From Utricularia gibba (taxonomy: Eukaryota > Streptophyta > Magnoliopsida > Lamiales > Lentibulariaceae), in contig CM007989.1 in NCBI GenBank assembly GCA_002189035.1, forward strand, positions 2,852,001 to 2,916,000: a stretch of DNA of 64,000 nt, read 5' to 3'. Below are positions 11,675-22,432 of the stretch, one piece after another. A program made the position numbers and the translations under genes. Every line of letters starts with the position of its first letter. Position 1 is the stretch's first letter. The notes under the pieces were generated by a model. It ran no database searches, had not been told where the DNA came from, and was given only the letters and a program-made list of their open reading frames with translations.

Positions 11675-12327
11675 ATGGAGATGGAGCCACAGCAGTGCAC
11701 TGATTCCCAGAGCTCAACCACCGATTCAACGGACAGACCGGAGGAGACGAGGAATCCCAATCTCGTCCTGGGGCTGCGCCTCCCGGAGAGCCAGGAACTC
11801 AGCCTCTTCGGGACGTCTCCGCCGCCGCAGCTTCCGCCGGAGAGTAATAGGGTTTTCTCATGCAACTACTGCAACAGGAAGTTCTACAGTTCGCAGGCTC
11901 TTGGTGGCCATCAAAATGCACACAAACGGGAACGCACCGTGGCGAGGCGAGGCGAACGGCTCAACGCCGCCGGCCTTGCTCCGGTGCCGGCGGCACGCGG
12001 TGGTTATGGCTACCCTACTTTCGCTTCACTACCGCTGCATGGATCCTACAACAGATCTCTGGGAATTCAAGTCCACTCCATGATCCATAAAACCGGGTAC
12101 TTGGCTTCCTCATCATCCAGTTACACCATCAAGGGGTACTGTCACCCGAACCCCCCGCTGCGGCGGAGGACCACCGTGGTGGCCGGAGAGCGGGGACCGG
12201 AGATATCAGATGGGAGCCTCCTGCAGGTACAAAGGGATCCAATGGGATGGGATGCATAAAACTGAATAGCTCCTCCCATCTCAGCAATGCCCATCAAGAG
12301 GAGCTTGATTTGTCGCTCAAGCTTTGA
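11675..12327 (+). CDS. Single C2H2 zinc-finger EAR repressor (ZFP1-like), frameshifted near the C-terminus
   Basis: Intronless small nuclear factor with one plant-type finger: [20 protein letters not shown]…H, containing the QALGGH signature that contacts DNA. An N-terminal LxLxL element (LVLGLRL) resembles an EAR co-repressor motif. In the frame as given the protein ends at 12259 with unrelated residues. Shifting by one base, at the six-C run 12151-12156, opens a frame reading …[10 protein letters not shown]…[11 protein letters not shown] and stopping at 12325-12327. DLSLKL is the hallmark C-terminal EAR motif of the ZFP1/3/4/7 family, so the true protein almost certainly uses the second frame. 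Family members control epidermal and trichome development and ABA response. ZFP1 is favoured because the next gene is a MAM33-like protein, as I recall for Arabidopsis. Confidence 0.9.
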
Positions 12328-13292
12328 ATGAATCGTTGCATTGCCTTTCTCGTCTTTTAATCTTATTTAGGGTTTTGATACTATGATCGTCCATTACTTA
12401 CGAATAAAAACCATTCTCTTCATAGGGTATGGCAATAAAGACAGTGAGAACCGGGAAAGATCATTAACCACTTAATCACCCAATTAGGAAGACTCCATTT
12501 CAAACTCAAATATCACACCGCGATCCCTCCTTCAAGGCAATCATCATATTAAAAACCCTAAATAAATGTGTCAAGTCAGAGCACCGCTTCTACGACCAAT
12601 TTAAAAGCAGAATTAACACAAATCCTTCCTTCTATTTCCGATGTGGGATTGTAAACCACATTAGATATTTATGTATGCATATTGAGCTATTAAACTTTAT
12701 AGTAATTGGATCAAAGGTCACATTAGAAGTAGCAATTGTGTGTGTTGAAAATGATAATAATGTGTTTTTCGGGGGTTTGTGGAAATAAGAATAAAGTGGG
12801 AGGGCCGTCGTTTCATGCGTGTGCGGGTTAGTCTATCAGGCCGTACGGTTGGATTGAAGATGGATTGTGGTGTGAAATGGACGGCTGATTGGAAACTAAA
12901 TTCCAACGGTCAAGATTTGTTGGGCCAATGGGCGTGATGACGGTGATCTTTTTCAATTGACACAAGTCCTCGTCACTCATCACACCTGCAAATTCCAACC
13001 TCCCCTTCTGTTTCATTCTTCTGCCGACCTCCCCACTTAGCCACACGCAAGACTACTGGTAACAACACTCTTTTTGATCGATAATGCCACAAAGAAACCA
13101 ACATCTTCTTGGGTTAAATGAATCACGAACATTTTGTTGTGTTGAACATCTTCCCGGTGTTTCCCAGGTGAAGCAACATGAGCTCACGACGGTGCAGCAG
13201 TTGAAGGGGTACAAGAGAATGGGATCACACTGAAAAGATTGGGAGAAAACAATTGATAACCACCAGTACAGATATTGGAAACAATGCAAACA
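12328..13292. other. Spacer, probable 3' UTRs
   Basis: No gene supported. It lies between the convergent zinc-finger (+) and mitochondrial glycoprotein (-) genes. Open frames seen here lack any recognisable domain. Confidence 0.6.
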
Positions 13293-14302
13293 TTAATGGA
13301 TACCGTTCCGCTGTCCATCTTGGATGACGGATTTCAGGCTTTCCATCCAACTTAGATATTCAGCTTTGTCTTTGTACTTCATGTATTTATGCAAGAACTC
13401 GGCTAAGCTGTCGTCGATGCCCCTTTCCTCTAAGAAATCATACAATGAATCCTGCAGTTCATCATCCAATTCCCTGCAAACTCAACGTTAACAGATAAGG
13501 GAAAGTTTGATGAAGGGCAAAAAAAACGGGAGATGTTGCAGGGTGTTTCATTGAAAGGGACATACTTGAACGCAGGGCCAGGGTAAGGCTGGTATTTGAT
13601 CCGACCCCGGTCACGAGTGTAAACTCTCCGAATGTCAATAGCATCTGGCCATGCTGAGCAAATAAACTCCAACACCTGATTGCATTCCTCCTTCAACACA
13701 TCAACGATTAGGGTGATGTGCAGCCTTACATCAAGTGAATCATCACTCTTTCTAATAGGAGCAGAACCATCAAACATAGTCACTTCAACTTTTATATCTT
13801 CATTTTCCCCAAATTTTCTACTCAGTCGAATCCATTGCTCCCCTGGACTTTGATCAATCTTGAAGGAATCGAATTTCATTGGAGGCTGTATGCAACTGCA
13901 TGCTGTTAGGCACTCTATTGTTTTGCATGAATGAATTCAAAGATAGAATCATTTTTCACGGAGGAAATGCCTCAGGAAATTCATAGCGCCCAGCGCATTC
14001 GAAGCAACTAAAAAACTCTTCAGGCCCAATAAATTCAACATAACTTAACACAACAACCAACAAATGGGAAAAAGTACCATACAGAAAAAAAAGGTGCATA
14101 CCTCGAACGAAGTGGAATGTTCCTGCTCATATTGAATTTCGTTTCGAATAAGCCGGAGTATGTTCCCCTCGAAAGCTGATTTTCGCATCTCGGAAACGTA
14201 ATTTGCGGTTGAAAATCTTAAAATTTGAGTCTTCGAGTTGATTTCCGGTCGCCCTGCAAAACTCTTCACAGCTCGGAATCCCCGAACCAGCCGTTGAGCC
14301 AT
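13293..14302 (-). CDS. Mitochondrial glycoprotein family protein (MAM33/p32-like)
   Basis: Three exons (14302-14102, 13885-13566, 13473-13293) give 233 residues in consistent phase. The N-terminus is Arg/Ser-rich without early acids (MAQRLVRGFRAVKSF), typical of a mitochondrial targeting peptide. The body matches the p32/MAM33 acidic matrix protein family: a beta-rich middle (PGEQWIRLSRKFGENEDIKVEV…) and the ending ELDDELQDSLYDFLEERGID…FLHKYMKYKDKAEYLSWMESLK. Family members form doughnut trimers in the matrix and support respiratory or ribosomal assembly; no catalytic activity is known. A telo-box-like AGGGTTTA lies just upstream, near 14337. Frame intact. Confidence 0.93.
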
Positions 14303-14728
14303 TTCGCTCAGGAACGAACGACACAGAACAGCCTCTAGGGTTTACGAAGGGTTTTCCATTTCCCTTTTAATTCTTTTTTCTGTAAATTTAATTTAGATTT
14401 TAAAGAAAAATCTGAAAATTTTGGTAATTCATCACTACAGTAATTGAGCTTATGAAAATCAATTTTGCAATCGTAGACTGTTTGTTCAACCATAATTAAA
14501 TTATAATTGAATAATAATTAAATCATGAATTTATGTCATTATTTTAAAATGATTTAAATTTAATTTAATCAATTAATGAACGATTTAAAACAATTTAAAT
14601 ATAGTTATACATAGATTTTTAAAATACAGTTAAAAAAACTAGGATTTTGATGAATGGACAGGAACCCAATTCCGCCCCCCCAAGTGAGCTGAATGGGTCT
14701 TCCCATGAAGAATGCAGCATCATCTACA

Positions 14729-15245
14729 TTAGCGACTGCTTTGAGACATCAGTGCACCATCCTGAAGCTCCAGCTTAAAACCTTCACATGGGGTGGCTTC
14801 CATATTCAACCCTCTGTTCTGTAGGGACATCAAGTTTCCTCCAGATAAATCATGACTAGAGCTTCTAGGCTGGATGAATGTGACACTATATTTTGATGGC
14901 TCTGGAGCAGAGCCAGAAGGTGTATCTTCAAGTGAAGGTGCACACTTTAGACCTTCCGCTTCATCTTCGTCAAGAGGGAAAGATGGATTCATGATTTTCA
15001 TCCTGGTTGGATCAATCATCTCAGTTGAAACTTCAACTTCACCAGGTACATCTTCCCACTCATCTTCCACATCCAGCTCAAATCTACAGAGATGATGTAA
15101 AAAAACTTCCATTCTCCAGTAGCTACATCAAATGAAAGGAACTACCGTAGGCAATGAATCTCCAACCTGACACCAAACCTTACTCGAAATTGAGTTACCA
15201 GCCCCTTCAATGGAAACTCTACTTCTTTTGCAACATAATACTTAC
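14729..15245 (-). CDS. Unassigned coding-like tail (two exons), partial or pseudogenic
   Basis: A 355-nt terminal exon (15083-14729) encodes an acidic, Ser/Pro-rich sequence beginning FELDVEDEWEDVPGEVEVS. A 5' exon, from about 15245 to 15146, joins to it in phase through a GT-AG intron and reads KYYVAKEVEFPLKGLVTQF…LEIHCLR. There is no start codon: a stop lies just upstream, and the F-box gene on the same strand ends at 15363. I do not recognise the family. It could be the 3' remnant of a deleted gene, an alternative tail of the F-box transcript, or chance. Confidence 0.3.
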
Positions 15246-15362
15246 ATCTTCAAACAGTTGCTGGTTTTTTTTTATCCGAGTCGCCCGAACCCACTAACAA
15301 AATGTACAGTTGGCTCATACCGAGTTATAAACAAATGAAATGCTCCAGGACTCATTATGAGT

Positions 15363-16766
15363 CTAATCCAGCCAGGAGAGATCTTGCCTAAACCTCACAG
15401 ATTCAGCAGCTCCAAGGGCTCCTCTTTCAGATATCTCGGGACAATCATCCACCACCAAAAGCTTCAGTTTATGAGATCCCAAGAAAGGCTGCAATCCATA
15501 GTCACTCAATCCCAAGCACATGTTCAACTTCAGGACACACAACCGTGGAAATCGAACTACAAGCTGCAGACCCTTGTCGCTAATCTCCTGACATTTAATC
15601 AGCTCCAGCAATTCAAGGTGCTGTGCTGAGCAAAGTGCTTCCATCCCAGCATCATTGAAAGAGTAAATGTGGTTTAAACAGAGTTCGCGTACCGGGCATT
15701 TTTGTATTAATGCGAGGATTCCTTCCTGAGTGAAGGACGGAAGCGAAGGGAACTCGCCACCACCGAAAGAAAGCCTCACTGATTCCAGATTTGAGCAGTT
15801 TAAGGCCAGTGCTTTTAGGCATTCATCTGTGAGTCTTATGGGGTTGTTCATCAGAGTAGCAAGTGAGAAACCCGATGGCACACGGAGTGAAATGGCCCGA
15901 AGGTTTCTTGAGTGAGAGGCCATTTCTATGATGTCTGCATCCCCAACACCTAAACACATGTCCAGATGGATTTTCTCCATGTTCTTGCACTTTCCCAATA
16001 TGCAAGCCAGATATCTTGCAGGGGTGGTGATACAATTAACCAACTTGATTTCACGCATGCTGCTGCATCGAATCAGCTGCGTCTGCCACTGGTCAACTGC
16101 TAATCGATCGTGAAGTTTCATGTAGCGATAATTTGCATCTACCTCAAAGTGAAACGATCTCAAATTTCGCCAACTATTCCCAAGCTTTACAAGATCACAC
16201 TCTCCAATCCCCCTACAATTCTTAATTTGAAGATCGCGGATTTTCTCAAGCTTTCCGAGATACTCCAGCCACTCCACGCTAGCAACATTGAGGCAACGGT
16301 TTAGGTGCAATACGCTAAGGTTCTTGCAGCCAACTACTACAGATAATACTCCACAACCACTAATTCTCGGAGCAAAGATTAGATTCAGGGAAGACAGATG
16401 CGAGCAAGAAGCCAAATGGCTTAAACCACCATCAGTGATGTATGTGCAGTAGCTCAACGTCAGAACAGTGAGTTGAGGACAGCTGATGGAAAGATTATAC
16501 AGCCCCCTATCATCCAGCTGCTTTCCCAATTTCGACATCCATCCCCAGTAAGAAATTTCAACATTCTCCAGATTACGAAATCTGTGGCACAGAGAAATCA
16601 ACCCTTCGTTTGCAGGAACCAAACCACAACCAACTCGAATACACCTACGTTGTTCATTATCAAGAACATGTAGGCGCTTGCATGTTAACGAGATGGAGTT
16701 TTTATCTACTGTTGCATTGACTCTTTTCAGTATTTCCCAAGCTACTTCCTCAGGCAAATCATCCAT
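15363..16766 (-). CDS. F-box/leucine-rich-repeat protein (RNI-like), intronless coding region
   Basis: 467 residues. The N-terminus MDDLPEEVAWEILKRV…SLTCKRLH is a short F-box (about 1-45), which docks to SKP1/ASK in an SCF ubiquitin ligase. The remainder is a series of cysteine-containing LRRs of about 25 residues (…CPQLTVLTLSYCTYITDGGLSHLASCSHLSSLNL…; …LELLELIKCQEISDKGLQLV…), the expected substrate-binding solenoid. The substrate is unknown. The coding sequence is uninterrupted, with a probable 5'-UTR intron at 17121-16785 just before the ATG. Short exact ending …RQDLSWLD. Confidence 0.9.
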   Translation of the reverse strand: MDDLPEEVAWEILKRVNATVDKNSISLTCKRLHVLDNEQRRCIRVGCGLVPANEGLISLCHRFRNLENVEISYWGWMSKLGKQLDDRGLYNLSISCPQLTVLTLSYCTYITDGGLSHLASCSHLSSLNLIFAPRISGCGVLSVVVGCKNLSVLHLNRCLNVASVEWLEYLGKLEKIRDLQIKNCRGIGECDLVKLGNSWRNLRSFHFEVDANYRYMKLHDRLAVDQWQTQLIRCSSMREIKLVNCITTPARYLACILGKCKNMEKIHLDMCLGVGDADIIEMASHSRNLRAISLRVPSGFSLATLMNNPIRLTDECLKALALNCSNLESVRLSFGGGEFPSLPSFTQEGILALIQKCPVRELCLNHIYSFNDAGMEALCSAQHLELLELIKCQEISDKGLQLVVRFPRLCVLKLNMCLGLSDYGLQPFLGSHKLKLLVVDDCPEISERGALGAAESVRFRQDLSWLD

Positions 16767-17528
16767 TGCAATCAGGTTGATATCCTGTAATCACCAACAA
16801 AAAAAATTAAATTGCTCTTCAAAACTAAACGAATAGAACAACACTACACCGATATCCAGTAGCTCAAAAATCTCTAAGAAAACTATAACAAAAAGGAGAA
16901 ACACAAACCTGAATCCGATAATGCCAATGAATAATTACATTAAAAGAAAAAAAATGAAAAAGCATCCTTGGATGAAGAAGATCGAGTCTTATCATTACAG
17001 AGCGATTACTATAATTTTTTCCAACTACACGGCAAGGTACGAGATTATCAGCACCGTAATAGCAGCGATGAGCAAAAAAAACTCGCAGCACAGAAAACGT
17101 TGAAATTCTAAATGCAAATACCTTGTTCTCGTAGGCGATCAAACCTATTCACTCTCCAAACACATCCGTAAAGATTAAGCCACGAATCGAGATTCAAATA
17201 ATCTCGAATGATATATTACGCGGCGGCGACGATGAACACGACGATCAATAACCGAGGCCTCGCTGGAGCTAATGATACACGGCAAGATATTTTTGTGGGA
17301 CCCCTAACTTTCTCGAGCTCAAAGAAAATGACATGCGGCAAGATATTTTATGGGCCCAAACCATAATGGGCTTGGGCCTTGGTTCGAATCATATTTGACA
17401 TTATTTTATTAAACCAAAACATAAAAAAATATCAAGCTTGTGCTGAATATGCTTTATTGATATGATAGGGGAGAATATCGCATACATGCAGATAACCTCA
17501 CTCGCAAAGCCCCATGCCCAAAAGCCAT

Positions 17529-17816
17529 CTAGCATTTAGGGACGTTGGGGATTTTACACTTGTCGGGGAGCTGCTTGGCAAGCTTGGGATCAATGTCAAA
17601 TGAAGGTAATCTGGGGGCGTCCATTAATTCACAGAGGCATTTGAGATTAGCACTGGAGAGGGCTTTGCAGCAAGCACTCGAGGGTGGAGTTGGACTCGGA
17701 GGAGTTGCGGCCGGCTTGCATTCCATCATGTCTGATACGTCCATGTTGCATATGCTGACAGCATTGGCAACAGCAATGAGGAGAAACAGGCCGAGAATCG
17801 CAGGCTTGGTATTCAT
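17529..17816 (-). CDS. Type-2/DIR1-like non-specific lipid-transfer protein
   Basis: 95 residues, single exon. A signal peptide (about 1-19, MNTKPAILGLFLLIAVANA) is followed by the eight-cysteine motif: C23, C33, C49-C50, C60-x-C62, C87 and C95, giving four disulfides around a lipid tunnel. A Pro/Ser/Thr-rich stretch (residues 35-47) sits between cysteines 2 and 3, with PxxP elements as in DIR1, the apoplastic lipid carrier involved in systemic acquired resistance. DIR1 itself versus a paralogue cannot be decided from sequence alone. Confidence 0.9.
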   Translation of the reverse strand: MNTKPAILGLFLLIAVANAVSICNMDVSDMMECKPAATPPSPTPPSSACCKALSSANLKCLCELMDAPRLPSFDIDPKLAKQLPDKCKIPNVPKC

Positions 17817-18679
17817 CTTCGTCTTATCTGTGTGGTATGTTGGCGGAGGAGTTTAGGGGTATATATAGGAATGAGAGTTGGAGGGGTGGATGAGGGTTTC
17901 TTGACAGAAAAAAACCGTGGAGTATTGGTGTTGCTTTCAGTTACTTCTATTGGGAATGGAAGCTTTTGGAGGCAAGTGCAGGTTTGTTTTTCTTACTTTC
18001 TTTCTGGAACAGAACACTAACATGTTAACCAATGAGGATTGTGCATTTGTGGCTATTGTAAAGTGAGTAACTTGCCATTCCTCAGATGAGTTTGATGCAA
18101 AGTTTCTGCTGCTATGGCCCCTTTCATTTTCTGGCATGCCATCAAATTAATAGAGAACTTTTATACCGATTGTTGCGTTACAGGATATGTCAAATAATGG
18201 TTGATACCTTTCCTGGATTCGTTGTTGTTGTGTTACTTACTGTAAGATTGCCAAGTTGTAATCTTGGAGACGCCCCTTTGGTCTGCTTTCCTTTTGAGCA
18301 TTTTTCACTATGTTGAAATGCAGGTACTTTGAATTAATGTTGCCTCTGAAGCCTGAATGCCCCTTGAATTATCCCGAATCAAGTTTTAGTCTTGTCTCTG
18401 GCCAAGGGCGCTTCAGCTCGAAGATGTGTGGTTGGTAATATCAAGATGCCTGTGAAAGGGGGATTCCAACTTCTGCTGTTGCTAAATACCCTGAGCGGAA
18501 CCTGCTGTCTGCTTTCTTGCTTACGGTTCTGTGATTGCTATGCACCGAGAGATGAAAAGATAGGGGAACCTAATTATGGATTATTTTAATTTATTAATGG
18601 ACAAACTCGAACCCATTCGGCATGCTAAAAATCTCCACAAGCCAACTCCGATAGCCATCGGTTTCCCTTTCCCACAACA
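17817..18679. other. Divergent intergenic region, LTP to CobW gene
   Basis: No coding gene supported. It holds both promoters of this head-to-head pair. Several short open frames on either strand have no recognisable content. Confidence 0.6.
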
Positions 18680-21023
18680 ATGGCGTCAATAGCTTCCAAT
18701 GTTGCGACGGCCAATTTTCTGGATTTCTGCAACTACCGTTCTTCTTCTGCAAAGCCCACGGTTTTTTTCAGCAGACAGGGGGCTAAGGTTCATTCTCAGA
18801 GGCGCATGTTCGTTGCCTTTAAAGCTTCTGCAAATTTACCAGCCGCCCATTGGGGGAATCATCAAGGAGGTGCTCTTTCCGGGAATTTAAAGCCGCTTCC
18901 TCCAAAACTTCCGCTTCGGAAACTGCGGATTGTGACGATGTTCTTACGAAAATACCGCCCGATGACAGAATCCCCGCCACTATTATAACTGGGTTTTTGG
19001 GGTCAGGAAAGGTACAATTATCCGTGTTTCGATTGGATCACAGCTCGAATCCCTTACCATGAATTGATGCCTTGCGGAGTGAAATTTTCATATTTGGTCT
19101 TTTTAAGACAGGAGTCTATCCACTTTAAATGCTGCTTTCTTGCAATTTAACTTTTAAAATCAATGGAAGTTATGCTGAAGCTTTGTTAATCAAGTACTTA
19201 CTAGACTCAATTGGCTTTCTTCTTTCTGGCATGTTAGACAACGCTGTTGAACCATATTCTGACGGCTGATCATGGAAAAAGGATTGCAGTTATCGAAAAT
19301 GAGGTAATACCATATTGAATGAATACTCTGATACACGCACCCTCATGCCTGTATCAAACAACACATCTGGTTTTTTGGAGTATGGAAATGATGTTCTGCA
19401 TCCCCTTGAGATTCACTACCATTTGCATTACGTTTGTATGCGTTTCTGTGTTCTCCAGTATGGAGAAGTCGATATCGATGGTTCCCTCGTTGCTGCTAAA
19501 GCTGCTGGAGCTGAGGATATTGTAATGCTTAACAACGGATGCCTGTGTTGCACTGTAAGGGGTGATCTCGTTAGGATGATTTCAGAGCTTGTAAACCGAA
19601 AGAAAGGAAAATTCGATCACATTGTCATTGAGACAACCGGTAAGATACTTGTAACTATGTCATTCTACTTAATCATGAATGCTTATTGGACTGCAGACCA
19701 TTCCAGCTTAAAAAAACTTGCTTTCTTTTGATGTGCTTCTCTCAGGATTAGCAAATCCAGCTCCAATTATTCAGACATTTTACGCTGAGGACCAGGTTTT
19801 CAACGACGTAAAACTCGACGGAGTCGTCACACTCGTTGATGCCAAGCATGCGCGTCTGCATATTAACGAAGTTAAGCCTAAGGGTGTAGTGAACGAGGCT
19901 GTGGAGCAAATAGCTTATGCCGATCGTATTATAGTTAACAAGGTAACATGCCATCTCTATTATCACCCCTGGAGCCATCACTGTTTTGGAATTGCTTTCT
20001 TGGTCATGTTGGTCCTTCTGAATCTAACTCCATGGTGCTTAAATCACAGACTGATCTTGTTGGTGAAACAGAGGTCTTTTCTCTGCTTGAACAGATCAGG
20101 GTATTTATTTCCCATCCCTCTTCTTTCTGTCTTTTTCTGTTCATTTGCTTCCTTTTCATGGTTTCCCATGCACTTTATAGTCCATAAATCGAATGGCTCA
20201 ACTGAAGCGGACACAGTATGGAAAAGTTGAATTGGATTATGTTCTGGAATCGGAGGTTTTGACTTGGAAAGGTCTTTGTCCATCTCTAATGTTTGCTTCT
20301 GTTGCCATTTTCTTGTGCACTGCCTCATGAAATGACTGCATGCCTGCAGAATTGATACCGCAGTTGACACTGAGAATGCCGAGCATGATCATGACGATCA
20401 CGATCATCACCACCACCACCACGAGCATGATCATGAACATGAACATGGTGACACAGATTACGATCTTTGCACGCCCACCACATCCCTTGCTGATTTCTAA
20501 CCTTTGAACGCAGAGCATCATCATGATCACCACTCCCATGATCATACTCACGACCCTGGTGTATCTTCTGTCAGCATAGTTTGCGAGGGGACTCTGGATC
20601 TTGAAAAGGTTTACTGCTAAACCTTCTGCTTTTCAAAATCTAAACCATGGCTAGATTTTCAAACCTCTGTCTGCACCATTTTCCTTGCATTCCAGGCCAA
20701 CATGTGGCTTGGGAACCTGTTGATAGAAAGAAGCGAGGACTTGTACAGAATGAAGGGCCTGCTATCCATCGATGGCATGGATGAAAGATTTGTTTTCCAG
20801 GTTACTACGACTCGCCCATAAAAATGGCATAGATTTTCTTGTTTCTGGGAGTGCATGACTCTTCATTATGTCTGATGTGATTCAGGGAGTGCATGACATA
20901 TTCCAAGGTTCTCCTGATCGGGCATGGGGCGTCGACGAGCCACGAGTGAACAAGCTCGTGTTCATCGGTAAGAACCTTGACGCAAAGGAACTGGAGAAGG
21001 GGTTCAAGGCCTGCTTGCTTTGA
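18680..21023 (+). CDS. CobW-domain GTPase metallochaperone (ZNG1-type, COG0523), two apparent frameshifts
   Basis: G3E-family GTPase related to zinc metallochaperone ZNG1 and Arabidopsis At1g26520. Exons: 18680-19011, 19238-19303, 19459-19639, 19746-19942, 20050-20100, 20181-20271, 20350-20447, 20514-20608, 20696-20800, 20886-21023. Motifs: Walker A GFLGSGKTT, metal motif CLCC (within NNGCLCCTVRGD), NKxD-type NKTDL, a His-rich metal-binding insert (exons 7-8), and the CobW C-terminal domain. The N-terminus resembles an organelle transit peptide. Two exons are each one base short. In exon 1 the frame changes between SANLPAA and …TKIPPDDRIPATIITGFLGSGK, fixed by one base near 18846-18856. In exon 6 GG at 20246-20247 should be GGG to give DYVLGIGGFDLE. 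Elsewhere the conserved sequence is unbroken. Confidence 0.93.
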
Positions 21024-21175
21024 TCGATACCATTTCACAATGGGAGCTGATGGAGTTTTGCTATTGAAGAAAGAAACACAATCGATTTTCGACGTAATCA
21101 ATCAAACATGATAGAATGGTAAGCGATTCCCTACAGAAAACTAATATACGGGAGTCATGTGAAGGTGAAGGATCT

Positions 21176-22240
21176 CTAATCAGGCGTACCAGTGATGAAA
21201 ATCCTGCCTTTATGAGCTTGAAGCTTGACGCAGAAATCATGAAGCGCCTCCTGGATTTCCCCAAACGCCACCAAGAATCTCGCGCCGTCGGTTTGGTTCA
21301 GCACTTTCTTCAACACCATCTCCATTGTTGATCCCCTGTGACACCACATGCAAGCCGCCTGTCAAAGTCTGTTAATCATCACTCCATTCCCTACCAAGTG
21401 TTCATCATCTTTACCTCAGTTTCTGGGCCTTGGCAGCAACCGCAGAAACCTTCCTCAACTCGGATCTAACACGACCCGGGCCCCTGTTCAGCGTTTTCAC
21501 TGATCCGAACGGTAGATGGAAGATGCAATTTGCTTGAATCTCGATCATCTCCTCATTTATTACCGCTTCTTCGATACGCACGTTTTGGATCACTTGGGAG
21601 AGTGCTTGCTCCGTTTCCCCCTCGAAAGAATTGGACAACGAAGCGACGAGGCTGAGAATAGCTGACGGCCGCCACTCTCCGAACCAGAATACGGCGGCTT
21701 GTTCATGCGCGGGTGCACAGTTCGACTGAAACCATCGACTGTAGTAGTATTCTTGGTAGCAGCGGACGCGATCATCGATTAACGCCTTCATGGCTTCAAT
21801 TGTTTTGAGGTGTTTCTTCAGTTTGGCGATTCCCGCGCTCTGATCCTGCCTCCATCGTCCGTAATCCGATTCATCACCTGTGAAAAGAATGGCTTCTCAA
21901 GAATCGAAAGAAAACCCAGAAAAAAAAGATGGAAGCGCAGTTGTGAAATTCGTACCCCGTTTATGGGTCCAGATGAGTTGCTTAGGAATGGAGACGAGTC
22001 CTTGTCCTTTACCATGACCATCATCGCCCACTGGAATCTGTTTCCTGCACACACAGAAAACAAAACAGAATCCTCCGACATTGTTACACTACTGAGCAGC
22101 AAAAGCTGTGGAGATAATGAATTCACCGACAGTTGGGATTGCGAAGAACTTCTCCTCATTTTCTTTCTTGATCTCCCAAACCCAGAATATGAATGCGAGA
22201 ATTTTCGGAGGGACTTTCAGGCAACTACGGCTAACCGCAT
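21176..22240 (-). CDS. DOG1-domain protein; N-terminal exons uncertain
   Basis: Exons 21877-21415 and 21335-21176 encode a DOG1 domain: …YGRWRQDQSAG…LIDDRVRCYQEYYYSRWF…FWFGEWRPSAILSLV… and the ending LRGSTMEMVLKKVLNQTDGARFLVAFGEIQEAL. This domain is shared by DOG1 (seed dormancy; heme and PP2C binding), TGA bZIPs and INP1. No bZIP precedes it, so it is a DOG1-like rather than a TGA protein. An upstream exon 22044-21956 joins in phase. The first exon may be 22240-22127 (ATG CGG…), but it links only if one G is restored at 22027-22029 and one C within exon 1. Without those, the first ATG in frame is at 21791. Function is unassigned beyond the domain. Confidence 0.65.
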
Positions 22241-22432
22241 ATTAGAAAACTTTCAAATGGTAGGGGACAGGGAAAGCTCGTAAACTCAAGGTTTTATAAA
22301 GAAAAAAACAATCAAATGTATAGCACAGCCATGAAATGAATGGATAACGGTTTTATTTTGATTGAATCATATTCTGCTGTCGAGTCCCTCATCACAGATT
22401 CACAGATAACAGATATCAGATCACATCTATAG

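Noticed and set aside
13053-13289. Small Cys-rich minus-strand frame next to the MAM33-like gene
   Set aside because: Lies in the likely 3' UTR and lacks a signal peptide or conserved cysteine pattern.
16785-17121. Second gene upstream of the F-box protein
   Set aside because: Splice-site pattern fits a 5'-UTR intron of the F-box gene, and the small open frames inside are AT-rich noise.
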